Assembly: GCA_025449115.1 (NCBI GenBank)
Contig: JAHLKC010000096.1
Coordinates: 89,092 to 153,091, forward strand
Reading direction: 5' to 3'
Source of the DNA: Chytridium lagenaria
Lineage: Eukaryota > Chytridiomycota > Chytridiomycetes > Chytridiales > Chytridiaceae
DNA length: 64,000 nucleotides
In this document: positions 1 to 12,034 of the stretch, one piece after another
How the letters are laid out: each line of letters begins with the position of its first letter
Numbering within the stretch: the first letter of the stretch is position 1
Translations under genes and position numbers: made by a program
Notes under the pieces: generated by a model
Databases searched by the model: none
What the model saw: the letters and a program-made list of their open reading frames with translations, nothing else
Told to the model about the DNA's origin: nothing

Positions 1-18
1 GCCTACTTTATTTCACAG

Positions 19-1184
19 GCTTGAACCCAACACGAACCTATACGCAACACAAGCCCTCCGTTCCGAACTCAACTACTGCAAAGGCATAACGTTAAGCATG
101 ATCAAAAAACATCCCGTAACCATCATCATTGGAGTCATCAAGCTATGGCTTCATCAACTCCCCATCTCTGTATGCAGTTATGAAATTTACGAACCGCTCA
201 AGTTGCTGTATTTATCGAAATCAGAGGAGTTCACGAGCGCTAGGATTGGGAGTTTGAAAAGCCTTTTGGCGACGTTGCCGGCTGCGCATTATCACACGTT
301 GGCGCTATTGTCGGGACATTGGCATAGGTAAGATAAGCTTATTTTTGTTGCTAAATCACATGTTTGACACGTTCCTTTTTTTCATTTTTTCGGTGGTGAC
401 GCGTTTTCTAATAAATTTTTTGTTGTAGGGTTGTAGAGAGTATTGATAAAGAAGATCATCGAATAACGGAGTTTGGTCAATTGATTGGACCCATGATTCT
501 TCGACCTCGGGTGAGCCCATTCATTATTTTTCGCATTTCACTCACCATTTTAGGCCGAAAACCAACTTACTGCCCACGACAAACACCCCGCCCGTCTTAT
601 CCGCGACATAATAACCTCCCACCTCGACCTCTTCACTCCAACCCCATCCCACCCTCGTCGCACCCCACCTCCTCCTCCCTCGACGCTCCTTCCACTAACC
701 CTAAAACATCTCACGTACCTCCACCCTCCGCACCTCCTCGATCCCCGCGCATTCCATCACATCCATTCACATTAATTCCCTTGGCTCATTGGATCCCGAA
801 GACGGCGACGACGATGAGCTTGATACTGAGGAGGAGGAGGAGATTGAACAATTGACGAGGGCTGCTGTGAGTCCTGGAGTTGTGGTGGAAGCGTTGGTGA
901 CGGGAAAGTTTAAGGTTCAAGGGGATTCAGCGACGACGATTGTGTCGGGGGAGAATGGACTTGCAGTGCCGAATTCTGTAATGGATGCGGTGTCGCCAAA
1001 GACTTCTGTGGATTTGGAGAGGTTGGATGAGGAAGTGGATGCGGTGAGTTTTTTTGTTGTGCAATTTTTTTTCTATCTATCGCTTTTATTTGATATTAGA
1101 TTCTTTCTAACGTGATTTCTCTTTCTGTAGTTTCTCGCTGCAGCTGGTGGGTCATCACAAATCAGCAACTTTGCCATTGAGTGA
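19..1184 (+). CDS. RhoGAP-domain protein, 3' part of gene
   Basis: C-terminal half of a GTPase-activating protein for Rho-family GTPases. The first exon in the window follows an acceptor (cacag) at 14-18 and encodes the helix-rich core of a RhoGAP domain, including GVIKLWLHQLP and ARIGSLKSLLATLP, which match the family pattern for the leucine-rich helix and the following helix. Introns at 328-428 and 511-553 are supported by GT-AG and by continuity into EFGQLIGPMILRPR, the typical late RhoGAP segment. The arginine-finger part lies upstream of the window. Beyond the domain is a Pro/Ser-rich stretch with frame breaks near 630-790, then an acidic tail (DPEDGDDDELDTEEEEE) and a last exon after an intron at about 1045-1130, ending at TGA 1182-1184. 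Substrate GTPase unknown. Confidence 0.8.
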
Positions 1185-1546
1185 ATAACTGCTTGCTCTT
1201 TGCGATGGTCATTCTCTAGTCGTGGTACTTTCTAAATAATTGCTAAACTCGATATTCACTTTGTTGTAATTAATAAAAAGGTGTAAACATGTGCTTTCTG
1301 CTTTAGTCCATAATGTCGATGCATATTGGTAAAAGAGACCACATTATCGCTGACGTGCTGATATAGCCTATCAAATGCTCACTAGAACAGAATGTGAGAG
1401 CTTATTCGGTAGGCTCCTATTTTAAGTTGCAACCTCACAGTTTTAAATTATGACGGCACGATAAAAGTATATCTCAAAATAATGCTCCCATATATTTGTG
1501 CATGAAAAAACACATATATTTAACCCAATCCTCCAAACAACATCGC
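1185..1546. other. Intergenic, convergent 3' ends
   Basis: AT-rich spacer between the RhoGAP stop and the stop of the eS1 gene on the other strand. It should hold both 3' UTRs; an AATAAAAAG-like signal lies near 1270. No coding potential recognised. Confidence 0.6.
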
Positions 1547-3028
1547 TTAAACGCTGTCGAGAATCTCGGGCTCCTTGAACCCACTTCCAACCACCTTCTT
1601 GCCAGAGTCCTCGGCAGACTCTCCGTGCAACTCAAGAAGCTTGCCAAGGTCAAACTTGGGGCTCTTAAGGATCTTCACCTTGCGAACGTGGACGTTCTGG
1701 AGGGGGTAGATACCCTGAGTTGCCTTCTCGATCTCCTTGCCAATAACCTCGGGGATGAACTTTTGGACGAGCTCCTTAAGGTCGCATGACGCAGCCTCGG
1801 AAGGATAATCTCGAACATCCTCTTGCGAATTTGACGGATCTGGGCAGAGCTGGCGTAGGTGGTCTTGCGGATCTGGTTGGGGCGGCGCTTGGTGAAGGCG
1901 ATGGTGAAGATGCGGATAAGGTAACCATCGGTGGTCTTGACATCGACGTGGGCCTCAATCAAAGACTAATGGGGGCAGCAAAAAATATGTTAGAAACACT
2001 TTAAAAAAATGAGGATTTATCGATACATACCTGCCACTTCTTGACAAGGGAACGGAGCTTGTCGGAGGTGAAGTCCATGCCGTAGAAGTTGGTAAGGCAG
2101 TTCTTGCCCTGGATCTCGTGAATCTGGAGCTTGATCTTCCTGAAGGAGTCCTCCTGGTTCTTGTTAAGGTCGGCCAAGGACACCTCGAGGACACGGCCCT
2201 TAAGGTAGTCGGTGGCGTTCTCTGCAAAAGTAAAACAAAAAGCCTTGTATAAGCAACCCAATCCATTTCGGTGTCAATTATCATCTAGTACTCACTGAGA
2301 CCCTGGGTACGGTTGACAAGGGTCTTGCCGACGTTGCGGACATCGAAGATTGAAGGAGCCTTGATGTCGAACCAGTCCTTGCGGGTGAAGGGGTCAACGC
2401 TATTTAAAAGGAGAGGGCGTTAAGGCTCTATCCTCCAACAAAGCATAAGCCTCCGTCTCTTTCACATCCAAATTCCCAGCTCCGGTTTCGTAATGATCCC
2501 AATAGTAAGTACAGCGTCTCGCCTGAGTCCATCTTGTGTAACCATTAGCAACCCATGCCGCCCCGTCATCCCGAGTCCGAGCCATCCATCCGCGCAACAG
2601 CTCCAATCCATCAGCAATGGTATTGATTACTTACACCTTCTTCTTGATACCCTTCTTTCCCTTTGACAAGCGCCTAATGTGATGAGATGGATGAGATGGA
2701 GGTGTTCAGGTTAGAATCAAAGTGATGTGAGGAATCTCGTGAACGGAATGACGGTAAAAAAGTAAGAACGAAAGACACCCCGCGAGTAGCGGAAGAACGT
2801 AGAGAAGTACGTGTGAGAAAACCGCAATGGTTCACAGCAGGAAAGCGTTGAACTGAAGCAACAATCTCCACATAATCTCCAACTCAAAAACCAACGAAAG
2901 AGAAGATATACTGACTTGTTCTTTCCAACGGCCCTGCATATCCGAAGATGAATCCATTGACGTAGGGTTGCGTAAAGGTTGTGGAGCAAACGGAGAGAGT
3001 AAGAAAATGACAGGTTAGCAATCTACAT
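1547..3028 (-). CDS. RPS1: 40S ribosomal protein eS1 (S3a/Rps1)
   Basis: Small-subunit ribosomal protein eS1, near the mRNA exit of the 40S subunit. The chain matches the family almost continuously: N-terminal [17 protein letters not shown], then [51 protein letters not shown] and a C-terminal [17 protein letters not shown]. The exons are small. The start codon appears split: an exon ending in AT at 3027, and the next exon (2916-2933) giving G-GCC-GTT, so Met-Ala is joined across the intron. Other introns separate K|RLSK, KKK|VDPF, the GL and KKWQ segments. Near 1798-1804 one base is missing (MFEII then [10 protein letters not shown] is in another frame). Such a break in an essential single-copy protein is more likely a sequence error than a pseudogene. 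Stop TAA at 1547-1549. Confidence 0.93.
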
Positions 3029-4065
3029 CCAACTTTTTCCTCCGTCAACGCCCTTCGCATTCACAGCGCAGACCAGCAAGCAGCAACAAGCTGTCTCAAG
3101 TTAACTCGCTATGCCCATTGCTTCACTGTGAATGCTGAAGGTGAGGTGAGGTGCGATGAGCTGAGGATCCCTTTTCTTTTAGGTGAAAAGGATCGCCCAT
3201 CATGAAGTCGCAAAGGCCCAATGTACGTACATGATGTGTGTTGGAACAAAAAAAAGGAAGGACCAGAATTACTTTCAAATGTCCTCTCCTCACAAATTTC
3301 AGCCAATGAAATCCACCAGCTTTTTCTTCCGCATAAAAAAAGATTTCAAATGCCATAACTGACAATTCTATAAAGAAATATTCGTCGTCATTGAAGTATG
3401 CGTAAAACAGCAAAATTGAAATCATACTTTTACGCGGAATATTCACATACGATGATAATAGATATGAGAGTACTCGTGTTTTTGGTGTAGATAAAAAAAT
3501 AACAACATTCAAACCAAAAAACAACAAACAAAAAAACTAATAAAAAATGATTACATGAGGTCAATACTATCAAAAGAGAGAATCACTAGGCTAAAAAAAC
3601 AAAACAAAACAAACGACCAAACATATAAGCTAGCCGTTTGCAGCTTTCCTCCTGCGACAAAAATATAATCATGGAATATACTAAAGACACCATCACCAAA
3701 GAAATCTCCTCTGATAACCACAGGTGTATGCTTCCAAAAAACAAACCCCAGAGAAAATCAGAAAGAAAAAAACACAGAACAAACATCACATAGTCAAACA
3801 CTGCCTATCATGATCATCCTCCCCGCCACAGTCGGTCCTATCGAAGCCGCCATCATCGCAGCATTCAGAGTCGTCGTCTGATGATGCCCGGCACCTCCAC
3901 GATGTGTCTGATGCAAAGCGGCATCCCTCCCTCTCCTCCCATTCCCTCTTGAACAATGACAAGCCGCAGCTCCCCCACATGGACATCCCGCCACCCTTGT
4001 AGTCGCCACACCACCCTTCCGTCCTCTCGCTACCACAAGGGCAGCAGCAGTCTCCAAACGCTCCA
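3029..4065. other. Intergenic, eS1 promoter side and LONRF 3' side
   Basis: About 1 kb between the eS1 start and the LONRF stop, both on the minus strand. It should carry the eS1 promoter/5' UTR and the LONRF 3' UTR. Open frames on the minus strand (3123-3527, 3586-3801) are of biased composition and resemble no family I know. No gene called. Confidence 0.5.
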
Positions 4066-7040
4066 TCATCCATCCTCACCAAACATCTCGACAACCTTTT
4101 CAACGCGATTCGTCACGTCAACGCTCTTCAAAATCTCATACTTGCGATAATCCCCAACCGGCGCAATGTTGGCGATCCAAAAAGATAACATCGCGGCGTC
4201 AGTTGGGGCTGGACCGTTCAAAAGTTTGAGATGAAGGCGCGCTTGAGGAGGGAGAGAGGAGAGTATACCAAGAAGACGACAGCGGAGGGTAGAGAGACGG
4301 GAATAAGGGTCTCCGCGGTGAATGCGACGATGCGGGTGTGGTGACGTTTCAGAGGGTAGAGGTGATGAAATTAACTGATTAACGGAAGTCGGTACAGCAG
4401 GTAAAGACGTCGACGAAGATGACCCACAAGTAGGTAGCAAAGACGCAAACGAAAAGTTCGCACCCCGGTCTTTCGCTGAACAAAACGACCGTGCCACATT
4501 CTTTGAGCACAAAAATGATGATGAGAAGAGCGATGGGGATGTAGGCTGTGACGAGGGTGACGATTGGCCTGACTTCAACACCCCAGCCGCAGTTGTGGGT
4601 GACGAGCCATCCCCCGACCCTGAAGCGCAGCTTCGAATAGACGGTCGAAGAGGACACCGGAAATTGGTATTGAAGAAATTCGTGACAGGGCAGTCGAAAT
4701 CAAACCAGGAACCTTGAGAATCATTCACGATAACACCTTCCTGCGGCGACTTGACCTCCACCGCCGATGCCGATTCGACTACCGTAACAATCTTATCCTC
4801 AACCTTGCTCCCTCGTAACGAAGGCGACATGGCCGATGTCCCGGGATGCGATGCTGACCTCTTCTCCATATCGGCTGTCGCCAGGTTCATGGAAGAAAAA
4901 GAATCCAAGTCGGGTGAAGTTGGCAACCCCTCCTCATCTCTCTCCTTCCCATCAGTCTCCTCATCATCTAACTCCACATCCTCCAACCTCTCCACTAATG
5001 CCACATTATACCCTCCATCCGATATCCCCCGCTCAAGCACCCTAAACCTTGACACCCCAATCGCATCAATCATAAACCTCGGCAACTCTTCTCCTCCTGC
5101 TGCCTCATCATAAACAGGCTCACAACTCCGAATCTGCAATAAAGTCCCCACAGGCATATACCTTTGACAAGACCCTCCAGTACACACCCCAACCGTTGCC
5201 GACGACGGAAACGTCGGAAAGCCGCCATCCCTACACCCTCCCTCATCCACCTCCATTGCGTCATCTCTTTCCGCAGCATCCATGGTATACGACATAAAAG
5301 CCCTCGACGACGACGCTGACGAGGCTCCACCCCCTCTATTCACTCCAAGTGCTGACTTCCCCTCCTCGGTTTCAGGCTCCGGTAAACACAAACCAAACGT
5401 CCTCTGTCCCTCCGCGATAAGTCGATGCACCATCCCCCTATATCGTGGCTCAAAAATGTGCATGAAACAAGGTACACCCGGTAATACGAGCGGACCAACA
5501 AAGATAGGGACGATGAGGGTTTTCGTGGCTGCCAGCGCGGCATTTGTGGACGCCGAAGTGACGGTTGGCATCATCATGTCGATGCAACCAAGTGATTCTG
5601 AGGAGGATATGGATGGGGCCATAGTCATAGGAGGAGCTGTGCCCAGGGATTTGATGCATTGTTGAACGTAATCAATGAGGCGGGATAGAATGAGATTCCT
5701 TGGGCGACGCTCAAAATAGATGTAGTTGGGGAGAGTTCGGCGGCAGAGAGGGCAGGCGTTAGCGTGGGAAAGAGACGTGAGGAGGCAGCAGCGGCACCAA
5801 GAGTGTCCGCAGGGTGCGGTGACGGGGTCCCCGAGCATGGAGAAGCATAAAGTGCATTCCAGGCTTTGAGCGCAGGCAGAGATGACAGTGGATTGTTGAA
5901 TTTGGCGAGGTTCAGGAACGGCAGCATGAGGTACATCTACGGCAAAGGTTTTAGCTGTGACCAACTCTATAACAATAGTAAAAGCCTAGGCAACCCACCT
6001 GTAGAACAATCCATTCCAGTACATCTCTCCATATCATCCACCCTCTTCATCAACTCTTTCACCACCGAGCTCTCCGGCCTCAAAGACGCCGCCACATGCG
6101 CATCATTTCTCGCAGACCTCACATAGCCTAAAGTCAAATACGCCTGCGCCCTAGCAACATACGATTTCGAGATACAAGGCGCTAATTCCACCGCTTTCGT
6201 GAAACAATCCTGGATGATGAGCGGAATAGAATCAGGGGTATGTTGCGGTGGAGCAGAGAAATGATCTTGATCATCGATGCGGAAGGATAGGATCGGTGGG
6301 GAGACGAGGATAGATGGGCACGGGACAGCGTCAACCTGCATATCACCGCCTAGGTTGACTGATGAATAGGAATCATGTTGTTTCCGTAAATGTTCTCTGC
6401 GTATGGCTTCCATGCGTTTAAGACCGGATGATACTAGCGCAAGAGCTTCCATTTCCGCCGGGAAGCACAACTCCATTATTCTTTTCAGCGTCACATCCAC
6501 CATATCCTCTCTATCCTTATGACGCTTATTGACCATTCTGCAAGACGGTACGGGACAAGCGTAAGAAGGTGGTGGACGACATGCGGCATCCGAGTCATCT
6601 GATAGAGCGCCACATGAGATCGATGTTGAGGTGGTGGAAGTGGCGGAGAGGGGTGGGGTAGGCGGGTGGCTTGATAGAGAATGGTCGGAGCTGGGATGGC
6701 CACGACCAGTGGCATGACGGGAGGAGGATGGAGAGAGTGGAGTTGATGGTGTTGAGGAAGGTTGGATAGCGTGGGAGGAGGGCAGACATGAGGAGCAGAC
6801 GGCGTTTCCGCAGGGAAGGGTTATTGGGAGGAAGAGGAGGTTCTGGCAGCATGGACAGAAAAAAACATCCCGATAAGCCAGAAATAAGGCGGGATATAAC
6901 GAAGGTAGAGGTGAAGGGGCACGCGGTTGCTGTTGTGACTGATGTTGTTGCTTTGATAAGTTGTTTAGTTGTTGCTGTTGGTGTTGAAGGTAGCAGCAAG
7001 ACGATTGATCGGCGGCAGTGGCAGCAGAGACCATGGTCAT
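4066..7040 (-). CDS. LON N-terminal domain and RING finger protein (LONRF-type ubiquitin ligase)
   Basis: Probable RING-type E3 ubiquitin ligase with the vertebrate LONRF architecture: degenerate RING, TPR-like repeats, canonical RING, then LON substrate-binding domain. Exon 1 (7040 to 5999) begins with a Gln-rich leader and has a first Cys-rich finger (FFCPCCQNLL, LPCGNAVCSSC) and a TPR-like segment (AVELAPCISKSYVARAQAYL). A 32-nt intron (5967-5998) leads to exon 2, with a C3HC4 RING (CTLCFSMLGDPVTAPCGH, then CPLCRRTLP) and the LON start (PIFVGPLVLPGVPCFMHIF, EPRYRGMVHRL). A Ser/Thr-rich low-complexity stretch of roughly 150 residues splits the LON region. The C-terminal helices (LLGILSSLPPQARLHLKLL, SFWIANIAPVGDYRKYEIL) are the usual end of the family. 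TGA at 4066. About 990 residues, longer than animal homologues because of the linkers. Frames are intact. Confidence 0.88.
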
Positions 7041-7981
7041 TGCTCTTTGCTCCTCTCCTCCTCGTTCCTATCTTGTTACTGTAAACCCTCGAAAACGATT
7101 GTACTTGATGAGAGTTTGTAGTGGTATGTTTTAATGTACGAATAAATAGTGAAGGAACTGGCTAGCACGATGAGTCTTGTCGGCGATAGTGCACGTATAA
7201 GCTAATGTGGCGATTCAAAGACACACACACACCCACACACAGCCACAGTTCAGACAGACAGTATAGAGAATGTTGTTCGTCCGTAATCCCTAACCCCTTC
7301 TTGTATGAATGAAATCGCTTACAAAAGCACCATCAGCTTTCACGTAGGGTAGATGTCGTCAGAATTTGACTTTAAGAAAAAAGCCTCGTCTTCTGCGGCA
7401 GAAATCCTGTGATTTGAAATATTCAATTGGACAATCAATTTCAAAGCAATCTTTTTGGATATCCGGTCCGTGCTGCTTATGTAAAGGGTGAGTGAGTTAT
7501 TACAAAATCCACCCATCCCATACATCCATTCATCCAACGGTCGGCCTATCTGTCTGTCTGGCTGCGCATGGGTATGCGTACGCGTGTACATAGTGACCGT
7601 GTATCGGCTCGTGTAAGTTAAAAGTCTTTATGTCATCATTACGGTTATATATTTTGCTACTCTCTACATCGAGAACATCAAACATCTCTTGCCATTCAAA
7701 TCCCAATCCCAACTCTTATTTTCAAGCAAACAAAAGAACACGTCCCTTCAGATACAAAGAGCAAGACAACATCAAGGAAAATACAAAGAGGTTATTTAAT
7801 AGAAGCAAAGAGGGAGAAGGAAGAAACACTTCGCAACCTCAAGAAACATGCACGACAAAAAGAAAAAGAAGAAAGAAAAAGAGTTGAAGTTAAGTAAGAG
7901 AGGAGAGAAGAAGTAAAACACGCCATTTGGGCAACGTCCGGTGCGCCACCTCAAATTCCCGAAAGCTTTTAAATAATTCAA
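7041..7981. other. Intergenic between NSP1 3' end and LONRF promoter
   Basis: Holds the presumed LONRF promoter (7041 to about 7250) and NSP1 3' UTR. It contains a short CA-rich microsatellite near 7209-7245. Open frames here are short and compositionally biased; none recognised. Confidence 0.5.
7209..7245. repeat. CA-rich microsatellite
   Basis: Imperfect (CA)n run (cacacacacacccacacaca and similar) in the LONRF upstream region. Visible directly; no function inferred. Confidence 0.75.
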
Positions 7982-10900
7982 TCACTTGGCCCCGAAACCA
8001 ACTGCATAAAAGATTATGTCAGAATAAAAGCACTAGCGAACAGACACGCAGCGTCCGCATCCTCAAACAAAACAAAGAAAAGGAAAAAAAAAAAAGAAAG
8101 CAACTCAAAGAAACCCCCAATACACGCAGCAATAAAGCAACTTCAAAAAGATTTTTTAATACTCACATTTTCCAGTCCCTCCGGGAGCAGGAGTCACAGC
8201 GTTCCCCCCGAACCCTCCTGTCGTAGGAGTACCAGCTGTACTTCCAAACCCTCCAAACCCTCAGGCGTCGCGGCACTAGCACCAGGTGTTGTCCCAAACG
8301 GTGTAGCACTTCCGAACCCAAAAGTACTTCCTCCAGCAGGAGTTCCAGCAGCAGGAGTCGCACTAAGCCACCAAACCCAGCCCCAAGCTTACTCCCACCA
8401 GCCGCAGGCGTCGCGGTAGACGCTCCAAACGCCCCAAACCCTCCAGGCGTCGCAGAACCACCCCTGGTGTTGTCCCAAAAGGTGTAGCACTTCCAAAACC
8501 AGTAGTAGCTCCCCCAGCAGGAGTCGCACCAAACGCACCAAATCCAGTCCCAAGTTTACTCCCACTAGCTGCTGGAGGCGTCGCAGTAGACGCACCAAAC
8601 CCTCCCCCTCCAAACGGAGTCGAAGGAGCGGTAAGGGTGCCACCTCCCGCATTCCCATTACCAAACCCAGAGGCACTTGTCGACGGCCCACCGAATGTCC
8701 TATTCCCAACAGGTGTACCCCCACCCCCTAAAAATCCAGAAGAAGAACTATCCACCATCGTACTTCTCCTAAACAACGAACCCCCTCCCCCTCCCCCGCC
8801 CATGACCCCACCGGACCGATGTACCCTCTCAGCCTCCTCATGCGCAGTCTCAGCCCGTTTTTTCACAATCGCAATCTTCCCCCCCATCTCCTCAGTGCTC
8901 TCATCCAACCATTGCAAAGAAGTCAAATGCGTATCCAAAATCCTAATAATTTTGTTCACCGGATTCTCCTCGACTGCCGCAAGCACAGATGAGAAACCAC
9001 TGTCACCAGCCATCCCACCTCTAGCCCCACCAACCTCAACACCATGAGCTCCCTTGGCGCTGTTGATTTCGTCAATGATACCAGACAACTGTCTGCCCAT
9101 GTCATCAACCTGCCGGCTAAGCGTCTCGGCCAAAGAGTAAGCCTTTTCCCTCTCCTCATCCGCCGGCGTTATTCTGATCGGTTCGCGAACAACGTCGGGA
9201 GCTTTCTGGCCTTGAGCTCCGCCAGTACCCGCTGTGGCAGCCCCGCCAATAACACCTCCCTCATAAAGAGCGCGTACTTGTTGTTCGTATTGATCCAAAA
9301 GGGTTCCGAGCTCAAGCTGCTGAGACTCAATGTAATCAAGGGTCTGGTCAACCTGATCTTGAGTCTCTGTGAGACCCCTGACAGACTGGTTTAAGCGGGT
9401 AATCTACAAACACCCACGCGAAATTAAACCTCACCAACAACCCAAACACAAAAAAGGCCTTTTGATACACATACCTGATGTCCATTCTCGATCACCATCC
9501 TATCCCACGTCATAACCTCAACAGCAAGTCTATGGAAATCCTTTGTGCTCTGATCAAGATCCATATGCCATTTATTCATAATCTCCTCCATAGTCTTACC
9601 CTTCAGTGACTTCAATCCTCCAGGGGTCGCTGAGGGCTTCAAAATGCTCTTTGCAGGGCCGCCTGCAGCGCCGGTAGCGGCTGCACCGAGAGTCGTAGGG
9701 GTGGCGGTACTGGTGCTGCCAACAGCGGTGACAGGTGCCGTTGACGTTGATCCGATGGCAGCGCCAAAAAGAGGTTTGGCAGCTGGCGCGGCCGCGGCTG
9801 CAGGAGCTACATATTATAATGATAAACTGTTAAATTTGTAACCTGAAGAGATAAAATGCCAGATATAAAAACTAACTTTTCGTCAATTCATTAACGCTCA
9901 ACGGGCCGGGAGATCTAGATAACGTTAGCAATACCAATCAGAAATAAAATGGATCATATACTCACGCTATCATAATAAACGTTGTGAGAGAAATGAGGTA
10001 ATAGCAAAAGTAGCATTAGAGACTTGCTTACGTGGTGAACAGAAGAGAGGGTGAAAGCCTTAAAAAAACTAACCTTTACCGAACGACAAACCAGCAGCTG
10101 GCGCTGGCGCCGCCGGCTTTGACGACGCCGCAGCCGGAGCTCCCAATTTCCCGGCCCCTCCCAACGAAAACCCACCAGGGGCAGGAGCCGTCGAGCTACT
10201 AGCTGCTGGCGCAGCCGTCGTCTTTCCAAACAACGCTGCGCCTGTCGCCCGGCGCCGGCAGACGACGCAGCCGGCTTTGCAGCAGTTCCCGAACCCAAGC
10301 CCAGTACCAGTAGATGTTCCACCCAACGACCCCATCGAGAAGCCTCCAGTAGCAGGTGCAGGCGTCGCAGTGGTCGTAACGGGGCAGCGGTGGCGGCGGG
10401 TGCAGTCGTAGCCGCAGCAGGTGCGGCACTGGCGCCTCCAAATCCAAACGAAAATCCTCCGGGAGCTGCTGGAGTGGTCGTGGCAGGCGCGGCGGGGGCG
10501 GCAGCAGTGACGCCAGCTGGCGCGGGTGCTCCAAATGATGGGGTGGTAGACGCAGTGGTGGTCGTGGCGCTACCAAAACCGCCAAAGGATGGAGCTGCAG
10601 CGGGTTGAGTAGATGGTTGCGACGTTGCTGGTGCACCAAACGAAATACCACCAGACGGTGCAGCAGAAGGAGCTGCGCCAAAAGAAGGAGCGGCACTCGC
10701 GGCAGGGGCAGCAGCACCGAAGAGACCACCAGCTTGTTGCTGAGGCTGCTGCTGTTGTTGTGATTGGCCTCCGAAAGAGACTGATGGGGCTGCTGAACCA
10801 AAGCCTCCCAAACCAGTAGACGGTTGCGCGCTGCAGCTGACGTGCCAAACATGTTTCGAGCTACCTTGCGCTCCTCCAGCACCTCCGAAAGGTGTCTGGC

Positions 10901-12034
10901 TTGCGCCGACTCCAAAAGCAGGTGCGGCAGTTGCTGCGCCAAAGCTAGGTGCAGCAGCACCAGTGGTAGCCGAGCTTCCAAAAAAGCTAGGAGCAGCACC
11001 CGGCTTTCCTGTGGTAGCGGCAGCTTGGGCCCCGCCGAATCCGCCGAAGCCACCCTGCTGCTGTTGTTGTCCTGGTTGAGCCGCTGCCGACTGCCCAAAT
11101 CCTCCAAACCCTGTACTCGGTTGCTGCTGTTGAGGCTGCTGAGGCTGCTGCTGGGCTCCTCCGAAACCACCAAACCCACCAAACCCACCAGATGCTCCAC
11201 CGGCCCCGGCTGTTGACGCTCCGAAGCCTCCAGCAGCAGGTTGCTGTTGCATGCCTCCACCTGCTCCAAAAGCAGGAGTCTGCGTGGTATTACCACCCAA
11301 CTTAAAACCTCCAGTAGATGCACCTGCTGTAGATCCAAAACCCTCCAGCTGCACTTCCGAAACTGGCAGGTGCAGGTTGCTGCTGCTGCTGCTGCTGCTG
11401 TGGTTGTCCGAATCCTCCGAATCCACCCGCAGGTTGAGCTGCACCAAATGCTGGAGCGGCCTGCTGTTGTTGTCCACCAGCTGCCCCACCAAAAGCCCCG
11501 AATCCTCCCGCAGCAGGGGTTCCCCCCGCGGCTCCTCCGAAACCAAATCCGGTCGCGGGCTTTGGCTGTTGCTGCTGCTGTCCCCCAAAGCCAAAGCCTG
11601 ATGCGGATTGACCGCCTTGCTGAGCACCTCCGAAGGGCAAATCCCGTCCCAGCTTGCCCCGCTTGCTGCTGCTGCTGACCACCTTTTTGGTTTTCTCGTG
11701 AGAAGGGAATAACGTTTGGTGACGATGCTTACCTGCTGCACCCCCAAATGAGAATCCTGACTGCTGGCCTCCAGCCGGAGCTCCAAAGGGAGTGCTGTTT
11801 TGTTGTTGGCCCACCAAAATTAAAGCCTAGATGGGAGATAATGAGAAGGTAGTCAATTCATCATGCCTTGATGTCGTTACCCTTCCCAGTACGTCAAAAT
11901 AGCTTTAATCCCATATCAAAAAGAATGATGGAATGAATACAGGTACAAGGAGGCACCGGCATCCAAGTGCTCATATCAACTCTCTTCCCTTGAAGGAATG
12001 GTATTGAATGGGAATGATGTAGCTCACCGCTCAT
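7982..12034 (-). CDS. NSP1: FG nucleoporin Nsp1/Nup62 family
   Basis: Central-channel nucleoporin. The start is a 7-nt coding exon (12034-12028, ATG AGC G) spliced to an exon at 11826, giving MSGFNFGG. A long FG/GFG-repeat region rich in Gln, Ala and Gly follows (about 11.8 to 9.8 kb; units such as GGFGGFGQ, PSFGAA, TPFG). Then comes the Nsp1/Nup62 coiled-coil domain: KTMEEIMNKWHMDLDQSTKD, QVDQTLDYIESQQLELG, TPADEEREKAYSLAETL, IIRILDTHLTSLQWLDE. Unlike yeast Nsp1 or animal Nup62, which end soon after the coiled coil, this gene continues with about 200 residues of a second FG-rich tail (ATPAGG, GFGSATPFGTTPG units). It ends in a 20-nt last exon (7982-8001) encoding FGFGAK and TGA. At least six one-base frame breaks occur in the repeats, consistent with read errors in GC-rich repeats. 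Confidence 0.9.

Noticed and set aside
3123..3801. Minus-strand open frames of 134 and 71 codons between eS1 and LONRF
   Set aside because: Aromatic-rich translation of AT-rich DNA, no family resemblance, no splice support; more likely UTR/spacer.
4379..4657. Hydrophobic 92-codon frame inside LONRF that looks like membrane helices
   Set aside because: Same strand but another frame of the LON region, whose own frame is open and conserved.
10199..11338. 379-codon Leu-rich frame and several plus-strand frames over the NSP1 repeats
   Set aside because: Shifted readings of CAG/GCT-type repeats; only the FG-containing frames match a known protein.
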